NCBI RefSeq assembly: GCF_006636205.1
Contig: NZ_VIGB01000003.1
Coordinates: 1-64,000, forward strand
Reading direction: 5' to 3'
DNA: 64,000 bases
Source of the DNA: Kitasatospora acidiphila
GTDB lineage: Bacteria; Actinomycetota; Actinomycetes; Streptomycetales; Streptomycetaceae
The position numbers and the translations under genes were made by a program. Under the pieces are notes generated by a model, which was not told where the DNA came from, did no database searches, and saw only the letters and a list, made by a program, of their open reading frames with translations. Below are positions 17,928-28,157 of the stretch, piece after piece (positions within the stretch are counted from its first letter, which is position 1; each line of letters opens with the position of its first letter).

Positions 17928-18800
17928 TCAGCAGGGGCCGGCGCCGGGGCCGCCGAGGTGGAAGGCGGTCGGGGTCACGCGGCCGGAGTCGTAGAGCGCC
18001 GGGCTGGTCGCGGTGACCGTCAGCTGTGCCGAGTCGGTGGCGTCCAGCAGTTGGAAGTCGCGGATCCAGCCGGAGCCCGGCGCGCTGCCGAACCGCCCGT
18101 CACCCATCGACTCGCAGGTGCTGCCGGCCGCGTGGGCGACCTCGCCGAAGGCGGTGATGGTCTGGGTGCGGGTGTAGCCGCCGCTCCAGAGCGAACCGGG
18201 GAAGTAGCCCACGGCCTGGTGGTTGTAGAAGATCCACCAGTCGCCGCCGAGGTTCACGATGCCGTAGCGGGCGGCGTCGCCGGGCCGCAGCGCCATGCCG
18301 GCGGTGACGGTGCGGGAGACCGGTACGAAGCCGCACGCGTTGTAGCAGCTTTCCTGGCCGTCCACCCAGTGGTAGACGAACAGGTGAGGCAGCAGGTCGC
18401 CGTTGAGGCCCAGGTCGACGGTCCAGCCGACCTCCACGGTGGACTTCTGGTCGGCGGACTGCACGGCCAGTTCCTGCAGCGAGTGGGAGTCGGTGTCGCC
18501 GGGCTTGATGGTGGGGGCGGACTGCTGCATGAGGATGCTCGCGCCGGCGGCGTCGGTCTTCTGACGGCCCGACACGTAGTCGTAGCAGGCGCCGAACCAG
18601 CAGACCGGCCCCGAGCCGTTGGCCGGCGGCGCGGCGGAGGGGACGGCCGGCGGGAGCGGGTGGGCGGCGACCGCCCGGGATGCGGTCGAGGCTGCCGGGG
18701 TTGTGGTCGAGGCTTCGGCGGCGGCCGGGGTGGCGATCAGCAGGCCGAGCGCGGCAGCCAGGGTGGCGGCAGTGCCGAGGGTGGTTTGCCGTATGCGCAT
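17928..18800 (-). CDS. Secreted neprosin-domain protein
   Basis: The product, about 290 residues, has a signal peptide (TTLGTAATLAAALGLLIATP, cleavage near AAA-EAS), a Thr/Pro/Ala-rich linker, then a neprosin domain. Characteristic features are STVEVGWTVDLGLNGDLLPH, HLFVYHWVDGQESCYNACGF and WWIFYNHQAVGYFPGSLW. Plant neprosin is a glutamic prolyl endopeptidase; bacterial members are presumed secreted peptidases, and I cannot confirm both catalytic Glu residues. Cys residues in CYNACG suggest disulphides. Start is ATG 18800 (MRIRQTT) or 18809. It is divergent from an XRE-TPR regulator across a palindrome. Confidence 0.85.
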   Translation of the reverse strand: MRIRQTTLGTAATLAAALGLLIATPAAAEASTTTPAASTASRAVAAHPLPPAVPSAAPPANGSGPVCWFGACYDYVSGRQKTDAAGASILMQQSAPTIKPGDTDSHSLQELAVQSADQKSTVEVGWTVDLGLNGDLLPHLFVYHWVDGQESCYNACGFVPVSRTVTAGMALRPGDAARYGIVNLGGDWWIFYNHQAVGYFPGSLWSGGYTRTQTITAFGEVAHAAGSTCESMGDGRFGSAPGSGWIRDFQLLDATDSAQLTVTATSPALYDSGRVTPTAFHLGGPGAGPC

Positions 18801-18866
18801 GGGGTCCATTCAGCGAGTGCGAGAGCGGGGGTCGGGCGAAGTCCGGCCCGGGTGTTAAATACTGAC

Positions 18867-18880
18867 GTAAGCTCGCTTAC
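18867..18880. promoter_or_regulatory. Palindrome in divergent promoter region
   Basis: GTAAGC-TC-GCTTAC is a perfect inverted repeat with a 2-base centre, in an AT-richer stretch between the neprosin gene (starts 18800) and the XRE-TPR regulator (starts 18964). A TATTTA-like -10 for the neprosin gene lies beside it. The regulator next door is a candidate binder, by position only. Confidence 0.45.
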
Positions 18881-18963
18881 ATTGAGAGTTAAGCTAGTGG
18901 TGGCCGTACCGGCACGCAATAGCCTGGGCGCGGCAGTGTGACGGAAGCGGAGGGCAGGGCGGC

Positions 18964-20310
18964 ATGACGGGCGACCAGGACGACCGGCTGCGGATCGGCC
19001 GGCGGATCCAGCGGCTGCGGGCCGAACGCGGGCTCACCCAGCGCGCCCTGGCCGAGCCCGCGTACACGGCGGCGTACGTCTCGACGCTGGAATCCGGCAA
19101 GGCCCGTCCCTCCGAGACCGCGCTGCGCTACCTCGCCGAGCGACTCGGGGTCAGCGCGGAGCAGCTCGAGACCGGGCGCCCGCCCCACCTGGCCACCGGC
19201 CTGCGGCTGCGCCTGACCGACGCCCGCCAGACGCTCCACACCGGCGAAGCGGCGGATGCCACCGCGCAGTTCACCGAGCTGGCCGCCGAGGCGCAGCGCC
19301 ACGGGCTGGCGGACGAGCAGGCCGACGCGCTGGTCGGGCTGGGCGACTGCGCCCTGGAGGCCGGCGAACTCGACCAGGCCATCGGGCACTTCCGCGCCGC
19401 CGAGGAACTGCTGCGCCAAGCCCCGCTGCCCCTGCGGGTCCCGGCGCTGCGCGGGCGCGCGGTGGCCCATCTGCTGGCCGGCGACCTGCGGTACTCCTGC
19501 TACCTGCTGGAGAGCGCGATCGACCAGCTCAACGCCGACGGCCTGCCGGACCCGCAGGCCCTGCTGCTGCTCTACTCCGCGGTGATCGCCCCCTACCTGG
19601 ACCTGGGCGCGCACCAGCGCGCCGCGCAGGCGGCCGAGCTCGCCCTGGCGCTGGCCCCGCAGGTGGACGATCCCGCCGCGGTGGCCCGGCTGCACCGCTC
19701 GGTGGCCCGCACCCTGCTGGCCGGCGGCAGGGCCGCCGAGGCCGATGCCTCCCTGGCCCGGGCCCAGGAGCTCTACCAGCAGCTGCGGATCCGCACCGAA
19801 CTCGCGCACTGCCACTGGATGCGCGGCTACCTGCGCGCCCAGAACGGCGACCTGCCCGCCGCCGAGCGTGAACTGCGCACCGCCCGACGGATTCTGGCGG
19901 ACCGTCAGGCCGCGCTCTACACTCAGCAGATCGACGTCGAGCTGGCCGACGTGCTGCGCCGCTCGGGTCGCAGCACGCAGGCGGCGGCCCTGCTGGCGGA
20001 CCTGCTGGGCTCACTGCACCCCCAGCGCGGCGCGGTGCACGCGGGCGCCGCCCACCGGCTGCTGGGGCTCATCGCCGAGGAGCGCGGCGCGCACGCCGAA
20101 GCCGAGCAGCACTACCGCACCGCACTGGAGCTGCTGCAGCAGGCCGGGGCCACCGCCGACCTGGCCGACCTGTGCCGGCTGCTGGGCGATCTGCTGCGCC
20201 GCACCGGCCGGCCGGAGGAGGCCCTGGACGTCTACCGCAGCGGCCTCGGCCACCAGGCCGCCCCCGGAACCACCACGCTCGGTCCGGCGCCGGCCGCACC
20301 ACCGCTCTGA
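18964..20310 (+). CDS. XRE-family regulator with TPR domain
   Basis: The 448-residue protein has an N-terminal helix-turn-helix at about residues 10-65 (IGRRIQRLRAERGLTQRALA, then AYVSTLESGKARPSETALRY). The rest is alpha-helical with many Ala/Leu/Glu repeats typical of tetratricopeptide arrays, from about 75 to the end. This architecture is common in Streptomyces for regulators that bind a peptide or partner protein through the TPR part. ATG 18964 has GGAGGGCAGGGCGGC upstream. Divergence from the neprosin gene suggests it controls that gene or itself. Confidence 0.9.
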   Translation: MTGDQDDRLRIGRRIQRLRAERGLTQRALAEPAYTAAYVSTLESGKARPSETALRYLAERLGVSAEQLETGRPPHLATGLRLRLTDARQTLHTGEAADATAQFTELAAEAQRHGLADEQADALVGLGDCALEAGELDQAIGHFRAAEELLRQAPLPLRVPALRGRAVAHLLAGDLRYSCYLLESAIDQLNADGLPDPQALLLLYSAVIAPYLDLGAHQRAAQAAELALALAPQVDDPAAVARLHRSVARTLLAGGRAAEADASLARAQELYQQLRIRTELAHCHWMRGYLRAQNGDLPAAERELRTARRILADRQAALYTQQIDVELADVLRRSGRSTQAAALLADLLGSLHPQRGAVHAGAAHRLLGLIAEERGAHAEAEQHYRTALELLQQAGATADLADLCRLLGDLLRRTGRPEEALDVYRSGLGHQAAPGTTTLGPAPAAPPL

Positions 20311-20383
20311 CGGGACACGGGGGTGCGCCTCCACGACGGGACGCAGCTGGAGGAGCCGCCCTCCGCGGACGGCTCCGGCTGGT

Positions 20384-21594
20384 TCAACGGTACGACCGCG
20401 AACGGGCGTGCATGGCGCGGGCGACGCGGGGGCCGAGCCAGCCCCGCAGCTGCCGAAGCGCCGTCAACTGCTCCACGGCCTGGTTGATCCGGTAGTAGGC
20501 CTGCGGCGGCAGATGGGGCAGCAGCGGGGAGTGCCGCTGTCCCAGCAGGGAGAACAACCGCTCGGGTTGGAGCTGCATGTAGCGCGGGATGATCTCGAAC
20601 CACTGGGAGCTGTACCGGGCGGCGCTCTGGAACGGCAGTACGGCGAACTTCCGTTCGCGCTCGTAGACTTCGAGCGCCGACTGGAGATCGTCGTGGCGGG
20701 CGAGCGCGCCGGCCAGGCCTACGGCGTCCTCCAGGGCCAACTTGGTGCCGGCACCGATCGAGTAGTGGGTGGTGTGGGCGGCGTCGCCGATCAGGACGAT
20801 GTTGCCGTGGTACCAGCTCCGGTTGGTCAGGGTACGGAAGTTCAGCCACTGGGCGGGGCCGCCGTCACCGGTGCGGCCGATCAGCGGGTTGCCGTCGAGC
20901 GGCTCCGCGAAGAGCTCCGCCAGGAGCGCGAGGCCGTCCTCCTGCCCGAGGACGTCCAAGCCCAGACCCGTCCAGGTCTCAGGCGAGCACTCGACGATGC
21001 AGGTGCTGAGGTCGCTGCTGAAACCATAGGCGTAGAACCAGATCCAGCCGTGCCCGGTCTCGACGAACGCGAAGGTGAAGGAGTCGAAGACTTTGCGGGT
21101 GCCAAGCCAGATGTACTTGTTGCGCCCGACGGAGACATCGGTGCCGAACTCAGCCGAATGGTGCTCACGCAGTCGGCTGTTGACACCGTCCCCGGCCACG
21201 ATCAGGTCAGCGTCGGGCAGTTGGGAGACAGCCTCGACCTCCTGCTCGAACCGCACCCGCACGCCGAGGTCCTCGGCCCGTTGGGTCAGGATGTCGAGCA
21301 GGCGGTGGCGGCCGATGCTGAACCCCTCGTCGCCGTGGTGCACCACGCGCTCGCCGCGGACGTGCGCCACACCGTCGCTCCAGCGGACCGAACTCGCACT
21401 CACGGCCTGCGCGGTGGCGGGATCGTCGCGCTCGAAGCGGTCCAGGAGGCTGCCCCAATAGGTCACCCCCAGCCATAGGTGGAGCCGGCCGGGTTCCGCT
21501 CCACGACGGTGACCTCGTGGGCCGGATCCTGACGCTTGATCAACATCGAGAAGTAGAGGCTGGCGGGGCCACCACCGATACATGCGATCCTCAT
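20384..21594 (-). pseudogene. FAD-dependent monooxygenase gene, frameshift in a G run
   Basis: ATG 21594 starts [20 protein letters not shown], a Rossmann FAD site, continuing to STYGWG. There a G5 run on the minus strand (21466-21470) breaks the frame; one more G would read through [14 protein letters not shown] into the rest, ending at 20384. The GD motif NIVLIGDAAHTTHYSIGAGT and DADLIVAGDGVNS are intact. The GWGV start resembles the N-terminal half of anthraniloyl- or salicylyl-CoA hydroxylases, so aromatic CoA-thioester hydroxylation is a reasonable guess. Joined length is about 403 residues. The homopolymer position makes sequencing error likely. Confidence 0.75.
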
Positions 21595-21799
21595 GCGTCT
21601 CTCACAGGTGCTCGCAGTTGCTCACGGTTTCTTCGCAGCGACACAGAGTAGCAACCGTCACGGCCTCCACAGGGGCGCTGATCACCGTGTCGTGCACCAC
21701 CTCGCAGCCGTTCCAGCGCCGGCCGCCCCACTCCACCGGTCGCTCCGGGACGGATGCCCGTGCCCCGCAGGCTCCCCGGGGCGACCGGCCGAGCGCCGT

Positions 21800-22708
21800 T
21801 CAGCCGGGCAGGCTCAGGATCGCGTCCGCGAACGCCGCCGGGGCCTCCTGCGGCACGTTGTGGCCCACCCCGGGCAGGGTGCGCACCTCGCACGGGCCGG
21901 TGAAGCGCTCGGTGCCGGTCTGGTCGGCGGGCGGGATCACGCCGTTCTCCTCGCCCACCAGCACCACGGTGGGAACGGTCACCGGCGGCAGCTCCGCCAA
22001 CCGGTCCTCCAAAACCTGGTAACACGGCTCGCCCGCCGCCAAGCCGTAGCGGTGCCGGTAGGAGTGGATCGCCACATCCACGAAGTCCGGGTTGTGCAGG
22101 CTGGGCGCGGAGGCGGCGAAGGCCTGCTCCGCCTCCGCCCAGGTCGGCGACCACAGGCGCCAGAGCAGCTTGCACAGCTCCTCACGGTTCTGCTCGAGAC
22201 CCCGCCGACCGCGCTCCGAGTGGAAGTAGTACTGGTACCAATACCTGTGCTCCGCCTCCGGTGCGGCGGGCTCCATCGCGCGGGCGATGTCCTGGACGGT
22301 GTAGCCGCCCGCCGTGACCAGGCCGTGGATCCGCTCCGGCCACAGCGCCGCCGCCGCGCAGGCCGCGCGCCCGCCCCAGTCGTAGCCGGCGACCACAGCG
22401 CGCCGGATCCCCAGCGCATCCATGAACTCGACCAAGTCCTGTGCGAGCGCGGCCTGCTGGCCGCTGCGCGGAGTGTCCTCGGCCAGGAACCCGGTCGGCC
22501 CGTAGCCGCGCAGGTACGGCGTCAGCACCTGCCGGCCGGCCTCAGCGAGCAGCCGCGCCACCTCGTCGTAGGCCCGGGCGTCGTAGGGAAAGCCGTGCAG
22601 AAGGATCACCGGGGCGTCGGCCTTCCGGCGGCGCTCGCCGGTCCGGTGGTAGGCGATCTCCAGAACCGGTGTCGTCACCCGGTGCAGCTCGTGGGAACGT
22701 GCAGTCAT
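21800..22708 (-). CDS. Alpha/beta hydrolase, epoxide hydrolase-like
   Basis: The 302-residue protein has the oxyanion motif LLHGFPYD, a nucleophile elbow GYDWGGRA with Asp in the nucleophile position, and a late GVGHNVPQEAP with the catalytic His. An Asp nucleophile places it with epoxide hydrolases and haloalkane dehalogenases rather than esterases. The cap region contains HRYWYQYYFHSERGRRGLEQ, including Tyr residues that epoxide hydrolases use. ATG 22708 (MTARSHELH) gives the normal length; the longer frame upstream belongs to a kdpD relic. Substrate is unknown. Confidence 0.85.
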   Translation of the reverse strand: MTARSHELHRVTTPVLEIAYHRTGERRRKADAPVILLHGFPYDARAYDEVARLLAEAGRQVLTPYLRGYGPTGFLAEDTPRSGQQAALAQDLVEFMDALGIRRAVVAGYDWGGRAACAAAALWPERIHGLVTAGGYTVQDIARAMEPAAPEAEHRYWYQYYFHSERGRRGLEQNREELCKLLWRLWSPTWAEAEQAFAASAPSLHNPDFVDVAIHSYRHRYGLAAGEPCYQVLEDRLAELPPVTVPTVVLVGEENGVIPPADQTGTERFTGPCEVRTLPGVGHNVPQEAPAAFADAILSLPG

Positions 22709-22819
22709 CCGGTCATGCTCGCACGTCCGGTTCGGGCATGACTGACCCCGGGTCAGCCGCGCCCCGCCCGGCGCCGACCGCGTGGCCTGGCGGGGCCATG
22801 GGCGCGGCCCAACTCGGCG

Positions 22820-23293
22820 ACGCCGGCGGACCCCTGCTCGCGTCGCCTGCCTCGCAGTGCCGGCCGACCACGTCGACGGCGGCGGCCGGGGCGAGGGAGG
22901 CGCGGCCGACCATCCGGACGGTGTACGCGGAGCCGTAGAGCTTGGTGTTCCGCCCGCCGGGGATGTTGGTGTGGGCGAGCTCGTCGACCAGGGCCAGCTG
23001 CGGCCTGCGGGCGAGGGTCGCTTCGACGTCGAATTCGGTGAACTCGGTTCCGCGGTAGGCGTGGCGGGTCGGTGGGACGACTTCCAGCCCGTCCACATGG
23101 CCTCGGTGCGCTGCCGGCCGTGGCATTCCACGAAGCCGGCCACCACGTCGGTGCCACGGGACATGCGGCGCACGCCCTCGTCCAGCATCCGGTAGGTCTT
23201 GCCCACCCCGGGTGCGGCGCCGAGGTAGATCTTGTACCGGCCGCGGCCCGGACGGATCCCGGGCGGGGAATGCGAGCCGGACTGCGCGGTCAT
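22820..23293 (-). pseudogene. kdpD: kdpD N-terminal fragment
   Basis: From ATG 23293 the sequence reads RGRYKIYLGAAPGVGKTYRM, LDEGVRRMSRGTDVVAGFVE and CHGRQRTEAM, the KdpD N-terminal ATP-binding domain. The frame breaks near 23095, and the next frame continues LEVVPPTRHAYRGTEFTEFD, LVDELAHTNIPGGRNTKLYG, then unrelated sequence. The usp-like, membrane and histidine-kinase parts of KdpD (normally over 800 residues) are absent, and no kdpE follows. It keeps its place downstream of kdpC. The remnant cannot signal as a kinase, so control of this kdp operon must come from elsewhere. Confidence 0.85.
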
Positions 23294-23320
23294 CGAACGC
23301 CTCCTCCCGGCAGGCTCTGG

Positions 23321-23935
23321 TCAACCGAGCCTGGCGAGAGCGAGGTTCAGGGTGACGACGTTCACCCGTGGCTCGCCGAGGAACCCCAGGATGCGACCCT
23401 GCACATGGTCCCGGACCAGTTGTCGAACCGTGTTCGGGTCCAGTCGGCGCACCCTCGCCACCCGGTTGACCTGCTCATAAGCGTAGGCCGGGGAGATCTG
23501 CGGGTCGAGGCCGGAGCCGCTGGCCGTGACCGCGTCGGGTGGGAGCTGGTTGCCGGGCACGCCGTCGAAGGCGGCGATCGCCGTCCGGCGGTTCCTGATC
23601 GCCCCGGTCAGGCCGTTGTCGTTGGGTCCGAGGTTGGACGCCCCCGAGGCGGTCGGGTCGTAGCCGTTGGTGCCGGCCGCCGACGGGCGCGGCTGGAACC
23701 ACTTCGGGTCCGGCCCAGCCTGGTTCGGGAGGTTGAAGGCCTGCCCGAGCAGGCTGGAGCCGACGACCCGCCCGTCCTGCCTCAGCTGCGAGCCGTCGGC
23801 CTGCTGGGAGAGGGCGAGCTGGGAGAACCCGGTGATCAGCAGCGGGTAGGCCAGGCCGCACACCACGGTGAACACCAGCAGCAGGCGCAGTCCGGTCAGG
23901 TGCAGCCGGACCAGGGCCGTCAGGGATCGTGGCAT
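23321..23935 (-). CDS. kdpC: Potassium-transporting ATPase subunit C
   Basis: KdpC of about 204 residues with one N-terminal membrane helix (LRLLLVFTVVCGLAYPLLIT) and a periplasm-side domain. Typical motifs are GSSLLGQAFN, WFQPRPSAAG, ASGASNLGPN and SGSGLDPQISPAYA near the end. It is the peripheral stabilising subunit of the KdpFABC potassium pump. It lies 19 bases after kdpB in the same operon, and the broken kdpD follows 27 bases later. All expected motifs are present. Confidence 0.97.
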   Translation of the reverse strand: MPRSLTALVRLHLTGLRLLLVFTVVCGLAYPLLITGFSQLALSQQADGSQLRQDGRVVGSSLLGQAFNLPNQAGPDPKWFQPRPSAAGTNGYDPTASGASNLGPNDNGLTGAIRNRRTAIAAFDGVPGNQLPPDAVTASGSGLDPQISPAYAYEQVNRVARVRRLDPNTVRQLVRDHVQGRILGFLGEPRVNVVTLNLALARLG

Positions 23936-23954
23936 GGGCGTGGCTTCCTTGCCG

Positions 23955-26060
23955 TCAGTGCAGTCCGGGGATGAACTGCACGACCAGGTCGATGAGTTTG
24001 ATGCCGACGAACGGCGAGGCCAGCCCGCCCACGCCGTACATGCACAGGTTGCGGGCGAGCAGCGCGGAGGCCGAGGACGGCGTGTAGCGCACGCCGCGCA
24101 GCGCCAGTGGGATGAGCCCGATGATGATCAGCGCGTTGAAGATGATCGCCGAGGTGATCGCCGAGGTCGGGCTGTGCAGGCCCATGATGTTGAGGTGCTT
24201 CAGACCGGGGTACACGCCGGCGAACATCGCGGGGATGATCGCGAAGTACTTGGCGACGTCGTTGGCGATCGAGAAGGTGGTCAACGCGCCGCGGGTGATG
24301 AGCAGTTGCTTGCCGATCTCCACGATCTCGATCAGCTTGGTGGGGTTGGAGTCCAGGTCCACCATGTTGCCGGCCTCCTTGGCCGCGGTGGTTCCGGTGT
24401 TCATGGCGACGCCGACGTCGGCCTGGGCGAGTGCGGGGGCGTCGTTGGTGCCGTCGCCGGTCATCGCGACCAGCTTGCCGCCGCCCTGTTCCTGCCGGAT
24501 CAGGGCCATCTTGTCCTCGGGCGTGGCCTCGGCGAGGAAGTCGTCGACGCCGGCCTCTCCCGCGATGGCCCGGGCGGTCAGGGGGTTGTCGCCGGTGATC
24601 ATGACGGTCCTGATGCCCATCTTCCGCAGGTCCTCGAACCGCTCCCGGATGCCGTGCTTGACCACGTCCTTGAGGTGGATGACGCCCATGACGCGGGCCG
24701 GCTCACCTCCGTGCCGGACGGCCACCACGAGGGGCGTGCCGCCCGCGGCGGAGATGCCGTCGACCAGCGGCCCGATCTCCGGGCCCGGCAGGCCGCCGTT
24801 GTCCCGCACCCAGCCGGCGACCGCGCTGGCCGCGCCCTTGCGGATCCGTCGGACACCGCTGTCCTCGCTCAAGTCGGCGCCGCTCATCCGGGTCTGGGCG
24901 GAGAACTCGATCCACTCGGCGTGCCCGATCTCGGCCTCGGTCCGACCGCGCAAACCGTAGCGCTCCTTGGCCAGCACGACGATCGACCGGCCCTCGGGAG
25001 TCTCGTCGGCGAGGCTGGACAGCTGTGCCGCGTCGGCGAGTTGCTCCACCTCGACCCCTCCGACCGGGGTGAACTCGGCGGCCTGCCGGTTGCCGAAGGT
25101 GATGGTGCCGGTCTTGTCCAGCAGCAGGGTGGAGACGTCGCCGGCCGCCTCGACCGCGCGGCCGGACATGGCCAGCACATTGCGCTGCACCAGGCGGTCC
25201 ATGCCGGCGATGCCGATCGCGGAGAGCAGCGCGCCGATGGTGGTCGGGATCAGCGCCACCAGCAGGGCGACCAGGACCACGATGGTCTGCTCGGCACCCG
25301 CGAACGAGGCCATCGGCTGGAGGGTGACCACGGCCAGCAGGAAGACGATGGTCAGGGAGGCGAGCAGGATGTTGAGCGCGATCTCGTTGGGCGTCTTCTG
25401 CCGGGCCGCGCCCTCGACCAGGGCGATCATCCGGTCGATGAAGGTCTCCCCCGGCTTGGAGGTGATCTTCACGACGATCCGGTCGGAGAGCACCCTGGTG
25501 CCGCCGGTCACGGCGGAGCGGTCGCCGCCGGACTCCCGGATGACGGGCGCGGACTCACCGGTGATCGCCGACTCGTCGACCGAGGCGGCGCCCTCGACCA
25601 CGTCGCCGTCGCCCGGGATGCCCTGCCCGGCCTCGACGATCACATGGTCCCCGAGCCTGAGCTCGGCGGCCGGTACCGCTTCCTCGGCCACCTCCGTGGC
25701 ACCGGGACGCCACGGCCCGGTGATCCGCCGGGCGACGGCCTCGGTCCTGGTCCGGCGCAGCGTGTCGGCCTGGGCCTTGCCGCGCCCCTCCGCCACCGCC
25801 TCGGCCAGGTTGGCGAAGACCACCGTCAGCCAGAGCCACACGGTGATCAGCCAGGCGAACACGCTGGAGTGCCGGATGGCCGAGTACGTGGTGAGCAGCG
25901 AGCCGATCTCCACCACGAACATGACCGGGTGGTGGACCATCACCCGCGGGTCGAGCTTGCGCACCGCGTCGGGGAAGGAGACGACCAGCTGACGCGGGTT
26001 CAGCAGCCCGCGGGAGACCCGGTGCGGCTCGGTCGGCTCGAGCACGACGGGGTCGGCCAT
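23955..26060 (-). CDS. kdpB: Potassium-transporting P-type ATPase subunit B
   Basis: The 701-residue P-type ATPase catalytic subunit. Visible motifs are TGES in the actuator domain, DKTGTIT with the phosphorylated Asp, [20 protein letters not shown], and [18 protein letters not shown] in the hinge. The C-terminal helices are intact. It hydrolyses ATP to drive potassium uptake through KdpA at low external potassium. Its ATG at 26060 overlaps the kdpA stop (TGATG), so translation is coupled. Length and residues are normal. Confidence 0.98.
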   Translation of the reverse strand: MADPVVLEPTEPHRVSRGLLNPRQLVVSFPDAVRKLDPRVMVHHPVMFVVEIGSLLTTYSAIRHSSVFAWLITVWLWLTVVFANLAEAVAEGRGKAQADTLRRTRTEAVARRITGPWRPGATEVAEEAVPAAELRLGDHVIVEAGQGIPGDGDVVEGAASVDESAITGESAPVIRESGGDRSAVTGGTRVLSDRIVVKITSKPGETFIDRMIALVEGAARQKTPNEIALNILLASLTIVFLLAVVTLQPMASFAGAEQTIVVLVALLVALIPTTIGALLSAIGIAGMDRLVQRNVLAMSGRAVEAAGDVSTLLLDKTGTITFGNRQAAEFTPVGGVEVEQLADAAQLSSLADETPEGRSIVVLAKERYGLRGRTEAEIGHAEWIEFSAQTRMSGADLSEDSGVRRIRKGAASAVAGWVRDNGGLPGPEIGPLVDGISAAGGTPLVVAVRHGGEPARVMGVIHLKDVVKHGIRERFEDLRKMGIRTVMITGDNPLTARAIAGEAGVDDFLAEATPEDKMALIRQEQGGGKLVAMTGDGTNDAPALAQADVGVAMNTGTTAAKEAGNMVDLDSNPTKLIEIVEIGKQLLITRGALTTFSIANDVAKYFAIIPAMFAGVYPGLKHLNIMGLHSPTSAITSAIIFNALIIIGLIPLALRGVRYTPSSASALLARNLCMYGVGGLASPFVGIKLIDLVVQFIPGLH

Positions 26061-27721
26061 CAGCTCAGCCCCTCCGCCAGCGGCCCCAGCGCCAGGGCCG
26101 GGAAGTAGGTGAGCCCGACCACGATCAGCACCACGCCCAAGAGCATTCCCACGAACAGCGGACGATGGGTCGGTAGCGTACCGGCGGTCACCGGGACCGG
26201 GCCCTGCCGTGCGAGTGACCCGGCCAGCGCCAGCACGAAGATCATCGGCAGCAGCCGGCCGAACAGCATGGCCAGACCCAGCGCCGTCAACCACCAGGTG
26301 CTGGTGGCGGTCAACCCGGCGAAGGCGGAGCCGTTGTTGTTGGCTGACGACGTGAAGGCGTAGAGGACCTCGGAGAAACCGTGCGCACCGTTGTTGAGCA
26401 TGGCGGCCCGTTCCGCCGGGAAGGTCATCGCCGTGCCGGTGCCGATGAGCACGACCGCCGGGGTGGTCAGGACGTAGAGGGAGGCGAACTTCATCTCCCG
26501 GCCGCCCAGCTTCTTGCCCAGGTACTCGGGGGTGCGGCCGACCATCAGGCCGGCCACGAACACCGTCACGATGGCCAGGATCAGCATGCCGTACAGGCCG
26601 GATCCGGTGCCGCCGGGGGCGATCTCACCGAGCATCATGTCGACCAGCAGCACTCCCCCGCCCAGCGCCGTGTACGATTCGTGCGCGGAGTTGGCAGCAC
26701 CGGTCGAGGTGAGCGTGGTCGAGCTCCCGAACAGGGTGGAGCCGGGGATGCCGAAGCGCACCTCCTTGCCCTCCATCGCGGCCCCGGCCGCCTGGAGCGC
26801 ACTGCCGTGGTGCTGCCACTCGAAGAGTGTCAGCAGCCCGGCCGAGCCGATCCAGATCAGCGCCATCACGGCGACGATGGCGTAGCCCTGGCGGCGGTCG
26901 CCCACCATGGTGCCGAAGGTCCGGGGCAGCGAGAACGAGATCACCAGCAGCAGGTAGATCTCCAGCCAGTCGGTCAGCGGGTTGGGGTTCTCGAACGGGT
27001 GCGCGGAGTTGGCGTTGTAGAAGCCGCCGCCGTTGGTGCCCAGTTCCTTGATGACCTCCTGGGAGGCCACCGGACCACCGGTGAGCGTCTGCGAGCCTCC
27101 GCTCACCGTGGTGATCCCACTGAACGCGTGCAGGTTCTCGACCATGCCCGCCGCCACGAACACCACCGCGAAGACGACCGACACCGGGAGCAGCAGGCGC
27201 AGGGTCAGCCGGGTGACGTCCACCCAGAAGTTGCCCACCCGGTCCGTCCGGTCGCGGCTGAAGCCCCGGATCAGCGCCGCCACGACGGCGATGCCCACGG
27301 CGGCGGACAGGAAGTTCTGCACCGCCAGCCCGGCCATCTGCACCAGGTAGCCCATGGTCGACTCACCCGAGTACGACTGCCAGTTGGTGTTGGTGACGAA
27401 GGAGGCCGCGGTGTTCCACGCCAGGGCGGGCCGGAGGGCGGGGAAGCCGAGCGACAGCCACAAGTGGTTCTGCAGGCGCAGGAAGGCGTACAGGAAGAGA
27501 ACCGAGACGGCGGAGAAGGCGAGGACACTGCGCAGGTACGCCGTCCAGGACTGGTCGAAATCCCCGTTCACCCCGATCAGCCGGTAGACCCCGCGCTCGG
27601 CCCGCAGGTGCTTGCCGCTGGTCAGCACCCGCGCCAGGTAGTCCCCCAACGGGCGGTACGACAGGGCGAGCGCCCCGGCCAAGGCCAGTGCCTGCAGCGA
27701 ACCGGCGAGTGCGGCGTCCAC
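26060..27721 (-). CDS. kdpA: Potassium-transporting ATPase subunit A
   Basis: The 553-residue channel-like subunit with about ten membrane helices. Recognisable KdpA segments are [40 protein letters not shown] and [16 protein letters not shown], which include selectivity-filter loops. It binds and conducts potassium in the KdpFABC complex. The start at 27721 lies directly after the kdpF stop at 27723, and its stop overlaps kdpB. It appears intact. Confidence 0.97.
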   Translation of the reverse strand: MDAALAGSLQALALAGALALSYRPLGDYLARVLTSGKHLRAERGVYRLIGVNGDFDQSWTAYLRSVLAFSAVSVLFLYAFLRLQNHLWLSLGFPALRPALAWNTAASFVTNTNWQSYSGESTMGYLVQMAGLAVQNFLSAAVGIAVVAALIRGFSRDRTDRVGNFWVDVTRLTLRLLLPVSVVFAVVFVAAGMVENLHAFSGITTVSGGSQTLTGGPVASQEVIKELGTNGGGFYNANSAHPFENPNPLTDWLEIYLLLVISFSLPRTFGTMVGDRRQGYAIVAVMALIWIGSAGLLTLFEWQHHGSALQAAGAAMEGKEVRFGIPGSTLFGSSTTLTSTGAANSAHESYTALGGGVLLVDMMLGEIAPGGTGSGLYGMLILAIVTVFVAGLMVGRTPEYLGKKLGGREMKFASLYVLTTPAVVLIGTGTAMTFPAERAAMLNNGAHGFSEVLYAFTSSANNNGSAFAGLTATSTWWLTALGLAMLFGRLLPMIFVLALAGSLARQGPVPVTAGTLPTHRPLFVGMLLGVVLIVVGLTYFPALALGPLAEGLS

Positions 27722-27722
27722 G

Positions 27723-27812
27723 TCAGAACCTCTCCGGGTGGATGAGCGCGACGACCAGGTACACCACGACGACCGCCGAAACGATCAGCCCCAGGATGTT
27801 GTCGGCGGTCAC
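27723..27812 (-). CDS. kdpF: KdpF small membrane subunit
   Basis: A 29-residue peptide from GTG 27812: one hydrophobic helix ([20 protein letters not shown]) ending HPERF, the conserved C-terminal signature of KdpF. It stabilises the Kdp complex in the membrane. Its stop is one base from the kdpA start, and its GTG overlaps the stop of a preceding 27-residue ORF. It is too short for most gene finders. Confidence 0.9.
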   Translation of the reverse strand: MTADNILGLIVSAVVVVYLVVALIHPERF

Positions 27813-27892
27813 AGCCGCTCCACGCCCTTGGCGATCAGACCAAGGACGCCGAACACGAGGACCGTGACACCGATGAAGACCAAGTCCGTCAT
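27809..27892 (-). CDS. 27-residue membrane peptide upstream of kdpF
   Basis: ATG 27892 to TGA 27809-27811 encodes MTDLVFIGVTVLVFGVLGLI followed by AKGVERL, a single hydrophobic helix with a short basic tail. The stop overlaps the kdpF GTG by four bases (GTGA), so it is translationally coupled to the operon. It is KdpF-like in size but lacks the HPERF end. It may be an additional small Kdp subunit or simply the operon's first coupling cistron. Direct evidence of expression is lacking. Confidence 0.6.
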   Translation of the reverse strand: MTDLVFIGVTVLVFGVLGLIAKGVERL

Positions 27893-28157
27893 CGCGCTCC
27901 ATCCAGTGACCGAACGTAACAGCCGGTACACCAGATTCTCGGATACCGGGTCCGCGCCCACCGCCTTTACCTAGTCCGTCCGAGCAGCCGTCAGGGTCGC
28001 CTCAAGGCTTCGTGCCGTCACTTGCCCAGCACGCCAGGCCCATCCGCGCCGACTCGGCACACCGGAAGGGAGCGCTACGGCTTGCACCGTCGCCGATGTC
28101 CGCGCAGGCCGGCCCAAGCGATCACGGCGAGGAGGCCCGCTGCGATGGCGATCGACC

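Noticed and set aside
26381..27745. Very long plus-strand frames opposite kdpA and kdpB
   Set aside because: High-GC antisense shadows, rich in His, Arg and Gly, across well-recognised kdp genes.
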